7,601 bases of DNA from an uncultured Alcaligenaceae bacterium (GTDB taxonomy: Bacteria > Pseudomonadota > Gammaproteobacteria > Burkholderiales > Burkholderiaceae_B): positions 1-7,601 of the forward strand of contig CALCPT010000448.1 in assembly GCA_937897265.1 (NCBI GenBank), written 5' to 3'. Both the position numbers and the translations under genes were made by a program. Shown one piece after another: positions 1-5,665 of the stretch (position 1 is its first letter; each line of letters opens with the position of its first letter). Below the pieces are notes generated by a model. It saw nothing but the letters and a program-made list of their open reading frames with translations, ran no database searches and had not been told where the DNA came from.

Positions 1-22
1 CTACACGACGCTCTTCCGATCT
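1..22 (+). other. Illumina TruSeq adapter remnant (non-biological)
   Basis: The first 22 bases, beginning CTACACGACGC and ending TTCCGATCT, match without mismatch the 3' end of the TruSeq universal/read-1 adapter as I know it. Such a match is not expected by chance, and it sits exactly at the sequence end, so it is library adapter left on the contig. Real sequence starts at about base 23. Any reading frame carried through these bases is artificial. Confidence 0.96.
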
Positions 23-583
23 TTAGGGGAGCGTGAATACAAACGGCATCGACACAGTCTGTTTTTTGGATGCCAAATAGCAGTTAATCAGGCTTACGTA
101 GGCAAAGCCTTAAATCAATATGCAGCGCCAGGGGCTGACGTGACCATCACGACAAATGACATTGCCGAACTCCAGCAAGGCACCTTGAATAGTCGGGTAT
201 TTGTGCCACTAGGGGCTGTTGCTCAACTTCGAAAAGCAGGACTGGTCATTGAAAACCTTGAATCTTACGTTGATGGTCTTGCCTCAGTCGTTGCCTCGAA
301 CGAAACATCGCTGCGGCTAATGGAAACAAAGCGAGTGGCATTGATCGATGGAAACGAGTTTCCTCTTTCACCCCAGGTATTCAAATTTCTGAAGGTGTTA
401 CTTGAAGCGGATGGCGATGAAGTTCACAAACGCCAAATTGCCAAGGCACTTGATATTCCAGAAAACTTCAGATTCGCTGATATCAAGAAACGTCATGCTG
501 ATGTGTTTAATACGTTTGTCGATTTAGACAAGAAGGGTAACTTCTGGGTACTTCCAGATTACGTGTTTGTAGAAGGAGGATGA
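23..583 (+). CDS. Hypothetical protein, 5'-incomplete, possible winged-helix C-terminus
   Basis: I do not recognise this protein. The frame is open without a stop from the first genuine base to the TGA at 581-583 (about 186 codons), and there is no ATG, GTG or TTG in frame before the GTG at 140. Either the gene is cut by the contig end, or it starts at GTG 140, which has an AGGGG element at 130-134 five bases upstream and would give 147 residues. The upstream 39 codons read like ordinary protein, so truncation is slightly preferred. The last 80 or so residues (a segment beginning LIDGNEFPLSPQVFKFLKVL, then a basic helix KRQIAKAL and a strand-like end NFWVLPDYVF) look like a small helix-turn-helix or winged-helix fold, which would fit DNA binding. 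That fold assignment is inference. No signal peptide or membrane segment is apparent. A DUF2188 gene follows 55 bp downstream on the same strand. Confidence 0.7.
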   Translation, partial: LGEREYKRHRHSLFFGCQIAVNQAYVGKALNQYAAPGADVTITTNDIAELQQGTLNSRVFVPLGAVAQLRKAGLVIENLESYVDGLASVVASNETSLRLMETKRVALIDGNEFPLSPQVFKFLKVLLEADGDEVHKRQIAKALDIPENFRFADIKKRHADVFNTFVDLDKKGNFWVLPDYVFVEGG

Positions 584-626
584 AACGATCAGAACCGTCA
601 TATTGCTATCGCATCAATCGATCTTT

Positions 627-632
627 AAAGGA
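627..632 (+). promoter_or_regulatory. Ribosome binding site that sets the DUF2188 gene start
   Basis: AAAGGA lies six bases before ATG 639. The longer frame from TTG 603 has no such site, so 639 is the preferred start. Confidence 0.7.
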
Positions 633-638
633 ATAAAA

Positions 639-863
639 ATGTCAGGAAAAAATCAACACGTAGTTCGCCGTGACGATCAATGGGCTGTTCGTGGTGAAGG
701 CAACACCCGCGACACTTCGCTGCATGACACTCAAGCTCAAGCAGAGCGTGCTGCTCGCGAGATCGCAATCAATCAAAAAAGTGACGTCTTGATTCATAGT
801 CGGGACGGACGCATTCGCGACCGCAATAGCTATGGCAACGACCCCCACCCGCCCAAAGGCTAA
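639..863 (+). CDS. DUF2188 domain-containing protein
   Basis: A 74-residue protein covering essentially the whole DUF2188 family pattern. It has an N-terminal HVV strand (residues 7-9), a tryptophan-containing W-A-V-R strand, a helix rich in Ala/Glu (QAQAERAAREIA), then the family signature of a strand DVLIHSRDGRIRD followed by NSYGNDP near the C-terminus. DUF2188 proteins are small, cytosolic and common in bacteria and mobile elements; their biochemical role is not established. The start at ATG 639 is chosen because it has an AAAGGA site and leaves the usual family length; the frame extends to TTG 603 but adds residues unlike the family. The gene lies between the preceding unknown gene and a strong terminator, so the two may form a short accessory unit. 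Family assignment is from motif memory and is fairly secure; function is unknown. Confidence 0.87.
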   Translation: MSGKNQHVVRRDDQWAVRGEGNTRDTSLHDTQAQAERAAREIAINQKSDVLIHSRDGRIRDRNSYGNDPHPPKG

Positions 864-891
864 CCCACTCAAAAAATAGCCTTGCAACTTC

Positions 892-924
892 GGCCCGGAT
901 TAACCCTCCGGGCCTTTTTTATTT
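892..924 (+). terminator. Intrinsic (Rho-independent) terminator
   Basis: GGCCCGGA (892-899) pairs perfectly with TCCGGGCC (907-914) around a seven-base loop. Six T residues follow at 915-920, then ATTT. The 8-bp GC-rich stem with an immediate T tract is a textbook intrinsic terminator. It ends the transcript of the DUF2188 gene 28 bp after its stop and insulates it from the replication operon downstream. Confidence 0.93.
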
Positions 925-945
925 CCGATGAACTAATTACTGAAG

Positions 946-988
946 TTGCCCACCCCTTTTAGCCTGTTTGCCCACCACTTTGCCCACC
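946..988 (+). repeat. Three direct copies of TTGCCCACC, candidate operator or protein-binding sites
   Basis: Identical 9-mers occur at 946-954, 968-976 and 980-988, with start-to-start spacings of 22 and 12 bases. The last two sit in a repeated context (TTTGCCCACC). They lie in the 117-bp gap between the terminator and the helix-turn-helix gene. Repeats of this kind in front of a DNA-binding gene often serve as operators or as recombinase/excisionase arm sites; here that role is inference. No convincing -35/-10 pair could be fixed in the gap, although a promoter is expected somewhere in it. Confidence 0.6.
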
Positions 989-1030
989 TGCTGTCTTCGA
1001 AACTGTCCTCACGTTTCCGCAAACACTTCA

Positions 1031-1036
1031 AAGGAG
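1031..1036 (+). promoter_or_regulatory. Ribosome binding site that sets the HTH gene start
   Basis: AAGGAG is placed five bases before GTG 1042. It favours the 70-residue product over the longer frame beginning at 946, whose extra 32 residues would be translated from the repeat region. Confidence 0.75.
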
Positions 1037-1041
1037 AAAAC

Positions 1042-1254
1042 GTGAGTATTAAACACCTCAACCAACGGCAATTGGCTGACCGTTGGGATCTTAGCGAAGC
1101 CACACTGGAGCGCTGGCGCTCAGAAGGCATCGGCCCCGTATTCCTCAAACTGCAAGGCCAGGTTCGCTACCGCATCGAAGACATCGAAGCCTACGAAATC
1201 GACAGCCTTCGCAAGAGCACATCCACACGTGAAGTATCTGGAGGTGCAGCGTGA
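1042..1254 (+). CDS. Excisionase/AlpA-like helix-turn-helix DNA-binding protein
   Basis: A 70-residue protein. The core is a MerR/excisionase-type winged helix-turn-helix: LNQRQLADRWDLSEATLERW forms the two helices (about residues 6-25), then G-I-G-P-V-F-L-K-L and V-R-Y-R form the wing, and IEDIEAYE the following helix. Families with this layout (AlpA, Xis, HTH_17-like) bind DNA as small regulators or recombination directionality factors in phages and integrative elements. GTG 1042 is chosen as start for its AAGGAG site; an ATG at 946 in the same frame would add low-quality residues. It is the first gene of the replication operon and overlaps the next gene by GTGA. It may autoregulate through the TTGCCCACC repeats just upstream. 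Whether it acts as repressor, activator or excisionase cannot be told; no integrase gene is in the window. Confidence 0.85.
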   Translation: MSIKHLNQRQLADRWDLSEATLERWRSEGIGPVFLKLQGQVRYRIEDIEAYEIDSLRKSTSTREVSGGAA

Positions 1255-1721
1255 ATTCGTTAACTCTAGAGCACATCCTCGCAATCTCCGTCGGCGACCT
1301 TTCCACGTATTCGAGCAGCGCTCTGTTTCAACTTAAAAATGAGGCAGCGGACAGGCTCAACAAAGCCAAAGAAATCGCTGAGCACATTGATAGTGCCCTG
1401 GAAACGAAGTATGCCCAACGAGCCCAGATTCTTCGTTTAGCAGCGGGCAAAGATACCGGCATTGTTCATTTTGATGACGGCCTGGTTCGGATCACTGCAG
1501 ATTTACCGAAAAAAATCGAATGGGATCAATCAAAGCTTGCAGAAATCACCAAAAGAATCACATCCAACGGTGACAACCCTGCTGAGTACATCGACATCAG
1601 TTATCGCGTATCTGAAACCAAGTTCACCGCATGGCCAGAGTCACTCAAAAGTGCCTTCATCCAGGCGCGCACTCTCAAGACCGGAAAGCCTAGCTTCCGC
1701 CTTTCACTTACCAAGGAATAA
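1251..1721 (+). CDS. Conserved phage-type hypothetical protein with N-terminal coiled coil
   Basis: 156 residues starting at GTG 1251, with GGAGG at 1240-1244 six bases upstream. The start overlaps the previous stop (GTGA). Residues 1-30 resemble a short leader helix, residues 25-65 a charged helical stretch likely to form a coiled coil (ALFQLKNEAADRLNKAKEIA and onward). The C-terminal half has a compact pattern: GKDTGIVHFDDG, DLPKKIEWDQ, a helix, then PAEYIDISYRV, KFTAWPESLKSAF and a final KTGKPSFRL. I recall closely similar patterns in proteins placed before a P-loop ATPase in proteobacterial phage replication modules, but I know of no assigned function. It is too short for, and lacks the motifs of, a nuclease or ATPase. 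A role as accessory factor to the recombination genes is inferred only from position. Confidence 0.8.
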   Translation: MNSLTLEHILAISVGDLSTYSSSALFQLKNEAADRLNKAKEIAEHIDSALETKYAQRAQILRLAAGKDTGIVHFDDGLVRITADLPKKIEWDQSKLAEITKRITSNGDNPAEYIDISYRVSETKFTAWPESLKSAFIQARTLKTGKPSFRLSLTKE

Positions 1722-1723
1722 AC

Positions 1724-2041
1724 ATGCTGCTATCCAAGCCTTCACCCATACAGGTTTTGCGTAATCGTAAGGAATGGTACATGAGCGAGATGCCTGATTC
1801 GATTCGTATTCCCGCACTAGAGGGAGTCAGATTTGACGAGGTTGTTCGTCCAATTGAAGAGGCAACGATCGATGATCTGACTTTCGCGGCGATCGGTATT
1901 CAAGCGGAACTGCGCCAAATACAGCGCAAGCTGACATGCATTCAGGAACTTCACGACCTTGCCCGTAAGCAAGGCGCTCTGGGATGCCAAACGGTTCAAG
2001 AAGTATTCATTGAGCCAAAGTCCAGAGAGGTCAACAAATGA
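1724..2041 (+). CDS. Small hypothetical protein of the replication operon
   Basis: I do not recognise this gene. The frame gives 105 residues from ATG 1724, which is two bases after the previous stop and has AAGGA at 1713-1717. A second ATG at 1781 with its own AAGGA (1769-1773, seven bases upstream) would give 86 residues starting MSEMPDSIRIPALEG. Operon packing favours 1724, while the more protein-like N-terminus favours 1781; both may be used. The product is mostly helical and charged, with a heptad-like helix around FAAIGIQAELRQIQRKL and no cysteine cluster or nucleotide-binding motif. Its stop overlaps the next start as ATGA, so it is probably translated together with the Sak4-like ATPase. 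Function unknown. Confidence 0.7.
   Translation: MLLSKPSPIQVLRNRKEWYMSEMPDSIRIPALEGVRFDEVVRPIEEATIDDLTFAAIGIQAELRQIQRKLTCIQELHDLARKQGALGCQTVQEVFIEPKSREVNK
1769..1773 (+). promoter_or_regulatory. Second internal ribosome binding site
   Basis: AAGGA seven bases before ATG 1781, inside the frame that already opens at ATG 1724 behind AAGGA 1713-1717. It makes 1781 a credible alternative start. Confidence 0.5.
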
Positions 2042-2940
2042 GCTTGCCAATCATTACCGCCGACCAGCGGTTAACTGAGCGCCGTGGAGTCAAAGGTGTG
2101 CTCGTTGGGAAAAGTGGAATTGGGAAGACATCCCAACTATGGACACTCAAATCCAGTGCCACCTTGTTTTTTGACCTAGAGGCTGGCGACCTTGCAGTTG
2201 AAGGCTGGGCTGGTGACACGGTACGACCACGGACCTGGCAAGAATGCCGCGACTTCGCGGTCTTCATTGGTGGCCCTAACCCTGCTTTGCGCGACGAACA
2301 GCCTTATAGCCAGGCGCACTTTGATGCGGTATGCCAGCGTTTTGGTGATCCATCCGCCATGGACAAATACGACACCGTCTTTGTGGACTCGATCACCGTA
2401 GCTGGTCGACTCTGTCTGCAATGGTGCAAAGGTCAACCTCAAGCATTTTCAGAAAAGTCTGGGAAACCTGACAACCGCGGTGCTTACGGATTGATGGGTC
2501 AGGAAATGATTGGCTGGCTTACGCACTTGCAACATACCCGGCGCAAGAATGTGTGGTTCGTCGGCATCCTGAATGAAGCGCTGGATGACTTCAACCGTCG
2601 CGTGTTTTCTCTGCAAGTCGACGGATCAAAAACTGGGCTTGAACTGCCAGGAATTGTTGATGAGGTGGTGACTCTCACGGAGCTCAAAGCCGATGATGGC
2701 ACGAGCTATCGCGCCTTTGTGTGCCACACGCTTAACAGTTGGGGCTATCCAGCTAAAGACCGCTCGGGTCGCTTAGATACCCTTGAAGAGCCCAACCTCG
2801 GGCGACTCATGGAAAAGATCTCTGGTCCAGCCAAACCTACGCGAGAGCGACTCGACTTCTCTCGCCCTGTTAACGCTTTGTCCGCGTCTTCAAACGCCAG
2901 CACTGAATCCACTTCCTCCAATTCCTCTCAGGAGTCCTGA
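2038..2940 (+). CDS. Sak4-like RecA-fold ATPase (AAA_24 family), phage recombinase
   Basis: 300 residues. Walker A is GKSGIGKT at 24-31, and a FFDLEAGDL segment at 44-52 matches the Asp/Glu motif that follows strand 2 in this family. Walker B is TVFVD at 113-117, followed by Ser-Ile-Thr. These features and the size match phage P-loop proteins of the AAA_24 type, which include the Sak4 single-strand annealing/RecA-like recombinases. By family knowledge such proteins bind ssDNA and promote annealing or strand pairing, usually with a cognate SSB. The gene immediately downstream is a probable SSB, which supports the call. The last ~23 residues are rich in Ser, Asn and Thr and look like a flexible tail. 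ATG 2038 overlaps the previous stop (ATGA). A general ATPase of the replisome is the main alternative. Confidence 0.85.
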   Translation: MSLPIITADQRLTERRGVKGVLVGKSGIGKTSQLWTLKSSATLFFDLEAGDLAVEGWAGDTVRPRTWQECRDFAVFIGGPNPALRDEQPYSQAHFDAVCQRFGDPSAMDKYDTVFVDSITVAGRLCLQWCKGQPQAFSEKSGKPDNRGAYGLMGQEMIGWLTHLQHTRRKNVWFVGILNEALDDFNRRVFSLQVDGSKTGLELPGIVDEVVTLTELKADDGTSYRAFVCHTLNSWGYPAKDRSGRLDTLEEPNLGRLMEKISGPAKPTRERLDFSRPVNALSASSNASTESTSSNSSQES

Positions 2941-2942
2941 TC

Positions 2943-3548
2943 ATGACTTACTTCGATTTCAACACTGCTTCTGAACAAACTTCTTTCGACCTTATCCCCA
3001 AAGGCACATTAGTACGCGTGCGCATGACCATTAAGCCCGGTGGCTTTGATGATGCCACGCAAGGCTGGACAGGAGGCTACGCCACCCGAAACCTGAGCAC
3101 CGGATCGGTATATCTGAACTGCGAGTTCGTGGTAACCGAAGGTGAATTTGCACGCCGCAAACTGTGGTCGCTCATTGGATTGCACAGTCCAAAGGGACCT
3201 GAGTGGGCCAACATGGGGCGCACCATGGTGAAAGCCATCCTGAACTCTGCACGCAACATTCAGCCAAGCGATAACAGTCCAGCCGCGCAAAATGCGCGCC
3301 GTATTAACGGCTTTGCAGATCTCGATGGTATTGAGTTTCTTGGCAAGGTGGACTGGGACAAAGATCAGAACGGTCAGGATAAAGCAGTCATCAAGTCCGC
3401 AGTCACTCCCGACCATAAAGACTATTCCGTGATCATGGGGGCAGCACATGCGCCAGCACCAACTGCAGGTGCAACGCCTAATGCCAACGCATACGCACAA
3501 GCCACAGGTCGTGCACCGGTCCCCGGTCGCCCGAGCTGGGCACAATAA
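2943..3548 (+). CDS. Probable phage ssDNA-binding protein, partner of the Sak4-like ATPase
   Basis: 201 residues from ATG 2943, with AGGAG at 2930-2934 eight bases upstream and two bases after the ATPase stop. The N-terminal 150 residues read as a beta-rich domain (for example TLVRVRMTIKPGG, VYLNCEFVVTEGEFARRKLW, IEFLGKVDWD), as expected for an OB-fold-like protein. A low-complexity linker rich in Ala, Pro, Gly and Asn (about 155-195) follows, and the protein ends in GRPSWAQ. This domain-linker-tip plan is typical of SSBs, but the tip is not the acidic DDDIPF type that recruits host partners. The family resembles DUF669-like phage proteins commonly paired with AAA_24 ATPases. The role is therefore from context plus architecture: it would coat ssDNA during replication and recombination. 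No catalytic motif is seen. Confidence 0.72.
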   Translation: MTYFDFNTASEQTSFDLIPKGTLVRVRMTIKPGGFDDATQGWTGGYATRNLSTGSVYLNCEFVVTEGEFARRKLWSLIGLHSPKGPEWANMGRTMVKAILNSARNIQPSDNSPAAQNARRINGFADLDGIEFLGKVDWDKDQNGQDKAVIKSAVTPDHKDYSVIMGAAHAPAPTAGATPNANAYAQATGRAPVPGRPSWAQ

Positions 3549-3563
3549 GCGAGGGTCGACATC

Positions 3564-5264
3564 ATGATACTTAGACCTCGCCAAACCCTACTAGTCGATC
3601 GCACTGTGGAGGCGCTAGCACAGCACGGTAATACGCTAGCAGTCGCGCCCACAGGATCAGGCAAGACCATCATGCTGTCGGCCGTGGTCGGAAGGCTGTT
3701 GTCCGATCCAGATGCTAAGGCATGCATTCTGGCTCATCGCACCGAGTTGACCGACCAGAACCGCAACAAATTTGAACGCGTCAACCCGAGTCTTAAAACG
3801 TCGGTGTTCGATGCTTACGAAAAATCATGGGATGGCAACGCTACTTTCGCGATGGTACAGACCCTCTCGCGAAAGGCCAATCTGGACCAGTTACCTACTC
3901 TGGACCTACTGGTGATTGATGAGGCGCATCATGCCGCATCGCCCAGCTACCGAGAGGTGATCGACCAGGTGTTGGTCAAAAACCCGAAGGCGGCGATCTG
4001 CGGTTTGACTGCCACTCCAAACCGAGGTGATGGTAAGGGGCTGCGCGCAGTGTTCAGCAATGTTGCTGATCAGATCACGCTAGGCGAGATGATCGCCAGC
4101 GGCCACCTAGTACCTCCACGAACCTATGTGATAAATGTTGGCACGCAGGAAGCATTGCAAAATGTGCGCCGCACCGCGATCGACTTTGACATGAATGAGG
4201 TCGCCACCATACTCAATAAAACACTAATCACCGAGTCGGTTATTAGCAATTGGAAGGAAAAGGCGCGCGATCGCAAAACCATCGTGTTCTGCTCAACCGT
4301 CGAGCACGCCACGGATGTCTGCAGCGCGTTCAATCGAGCAGGAATCAAGTCCGTCTTAATCCATGGCGAGTTGTCAGATAGCGAGCGCAAGGAGCGCTTG
4401 AGTGCTTATGAAAACGACAACGCCCAAGTGGTGGTCAATGTGGCGGTTTTGACCGAAGGCTATGACTACACTCCCACCTCGTGCGTGGTTCTGCTACGCC
4501 CTAGTTCCTACAAGTCCACTTTTATTCAGATGGTGGGCCGTGGTCTGCGCACAGTCGATTCTCAAGAGTTTCCAGGAGTCGTAAAAACCGACTGCATCGT
4601 TCTGGACTTCGGCACGGCATGCCTGACACATGGTGCACTCGAGCAGGACATCAATCTCGATGGTCATGACAATCTGGGAGATGCCCCTGCCAAAGATTGC
4701 CCCGAGTGCGGTGCCTCAGTTCCGAAGGCCGTCATGGAGTGCCCGCTTTGTGGTCATGCATGGGAAAGACAAATCAACCTGTCTCGCGGTGTACTTGATC
4801 ACTTCATCATGAGCGAGATCGATCTTCTTAGCCGGTCCAATTTTCGCTGGTGCGATCTCTTTGGAAACGACGATGCACTCATGGCCACAGGCTTCAATGC
4901 ATGGGGAGGTATCTTTTTTCTCAACGGGCGATGGCACGCCGTGGGCGGGGCCAAGGGACATCCCACTCAATTGCTAGCTGTCGGCGATCGGACTGTTTGC
5001 ATGGCCAAGGCCGATGACTGGCTCAACGACCATGAATCGAAAGACTCAGCCCACAAGACACGCCGTTGGCTTAACGAATCCCCCACGCCTAAGCAACTTC
5101 AGTACCTATCACCAGAGATGAAGGTTGACTTTAGTCTGACGCGTTATCAGGCCTCAGCCCTACTTTCCTTTCGTTTCAACCGTAGCGCCATCGTTCGGTT
5201 AGTCAATGCAGCCAATGACTTAAATGCTCATGCCCACGAACATTCAACTTTGGAGGCTGCTTGA
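3564..5264 (+). CDS. SF2 DEAD/DEAH-box helicase with C-terminal zinc ribbon
   Basis: 566 residues. Helicase motifs appear in order: LRPRQ near the N-terminus (3-7), Walker A APTGSGKT (28-35), motif Ia around LAHRTEL, motif II DEAH (119-122), motif III TATP (149-152), a C-terminal RecA-like domain with IVFCSTVEHA, then motif VI QMVGRGLR (322-329). This is the RecG/UvrB/RAD25-like SF2 layout found in phage helicases, which use ATP to translocate on and unwind DNA. After the motor, C379-x2-C382 and C393-x2-C396 form a clear zinc ribbon. The last ~165 residues, including NFRWCDLFGNDD, a WGGIFFLNGRWHAVGG segment and a PTPKQLQYL segment, form an extra domain. ATG 3564 follows a GAGGG element (3551-3555). 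The stop overlaps the next start as TTGA. Motor identity is certain; the exact DNA substrate is not. Confidence 0.94.
   Translation: MILRPRQTLLVDRTVEALAQHGNTLAVAPTGSGKTIMLSAVVGRLLSDPDAKACILAHRTELTDQNRNKFERVNPSLKTSVFDAYEKSWDGNATFAMVQTLSRKANLDQLPTLDLLVIDEAHHAASPSYREVIDQVLVKNPKAAICGLTATPNRGDGKGLRAVFSNVADQITLGEMIASGHLVPPRTYVINVGTQEALQNVRRTAIDFDMNEVATILNKTLITESVISNWKEKARDRKTIVFCSTVEHATDVCSAFNRAGIKSVLIHGELSDSERKERLSAYENDNAQVVVNVAVLTEGYDYTPTSCVVLLRPSSYKSTFIQMVGRGLRTVDSQEFPGVVKTDCIVLDFGTACLTHGALEQDINLDGHDNLGDAPAKDCPECGASVPKAVMECPLCGHAWERQINLSRGVLDHFIMSEIDLLSRSNFRWCDLFGNDDALMATGFNAWGGIFFLNGRWHAVGGAKGHPTQLLAVGDRTVCMAKADDWLNDHESKDSAHKTRRWLNESPTPKQLQYLSPEMKVDFSLTRYQASALLSFRFNRSAIVRLVNAANDLNAHAHEHSTLEAA
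5252..5256 (+). promoter_or_regulatory. Ribosome binding site for a TTG start
   Basis: GGAGG sits four bases before TTG 5261, inside the end of the helicase gene. It is a little close but strong, and it supports a TTG start coupled to the helicase stop. Confidence 0.65.
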
Positions 5265-5665
5265 AATGCGCTGTGTGTACGCGACAGGCCAGAGGCTACG
5301 GCTGGTTCGATCCACGCCTGAAAAGTAGCAATCCGGGTCACGACTCAACTCGATGGGTGTTTTGCTCGCGTCGCTGCCAAAACGCCTTCTCAACACTAAT
5401 GAATAAAACGGAAGGACAAATGATTGATCCAAGTGAAATGGAAAATAAGGCTATGGTCACCTGCCTGCGACCACTAGGCGAGTATGTAGGCTCCATTGGC
5501 ATGGAACGTCCTCTTGCAAGCTATAGCCGTGAGGAAGTGCTGACCCTCATTGAAGTGATCGTCACGGCCTACCAAGACAACATGGCTATTGAACATGAAT
5601 ACATGGCTGCGCGTGACAAAGCTTTCTTACAAGATCGTCTAACCGTGCAAAGAGGTCCTAAGTGA
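5261..5665 (+). CDS. DUF6511-type phage protein with zinc-knuckle cysteines
   Basis: 134 residues beginning at TTG 5261, which overlaps the helicase stop (TTGA). TTG is chosen because residue 3 is then the first cysteine of a probable zinc site (C3-x2-C6, then C35-S-R-R-C39) and a GGAGG site precedes it; no in-frame ATG could give the full motif. Between the cysteine pairs is a conserved-looking stretch GYGWFDPRL. The second half (MIDPSEMENKAMV, PLGEYVGSIGMERPL, SYSREEVLTLIEVIVTAYQD) is helical and matches my memory of the DUF6511 family, found in phage and prophage replication clusters between helicase and nuclease genes. No enzymatic motif is visible. It may be a DNA- or protein-binding adaptor for the helicase/nuclease pair; that role is inferred from position. 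Confidence 0.8.
   Translation: MKCAVCTRQARGYGWFDPRLKSSNPGHDSTRWVFCSRRCQNAFSTLMNKTEGQMIDPSEMENKAMVTCLRPLGEYVGSIGMERPLASYSREEVLTLIEVIVTAYQDNMAIEHEYMAARDKAFLQDRLTVQRGPK

Noticed and set aside
91..109. GGCTT/AAGCC inverted repeat as a terminator
   Set aside because: Only a 5-bp stem with no T tract following, and it lies in a frame that is probably coding.
603..638. Promoter of the form TTGCTA (603-608) and TTTAAA (624-629) before the DUF2188 gene
   Set aside because: The spacing is 15 bases and both hexamers are weak; it cannot be told from AT-rich background.
933..1148. Minus-strand 71-codon frame covering the TTGCCCACC repeats, considered as the end of an integrase
   Set aside because: No Arg/His/Tyr recombinase motif, and most of it is antisense to the HTH gene; the WAKWWANRL look comes only from reading the repeats in reverse.
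1462..1764. A 100-codon + strand frame inside the gene at 1251-1721
   Set aside because: Out of frame with a better-supported gene, Ser/Pro-rich shadow composition, and it lacks the operon-style coupling of its neighbours.
3009..3584. A 191-codon open frame on the minus strand over the SSB gene
   Set aside because: Antisense to a well-supported gene, rich in Cys, Trp and Arg as expected of a reverse-strand shadow, with no recognisable domain.
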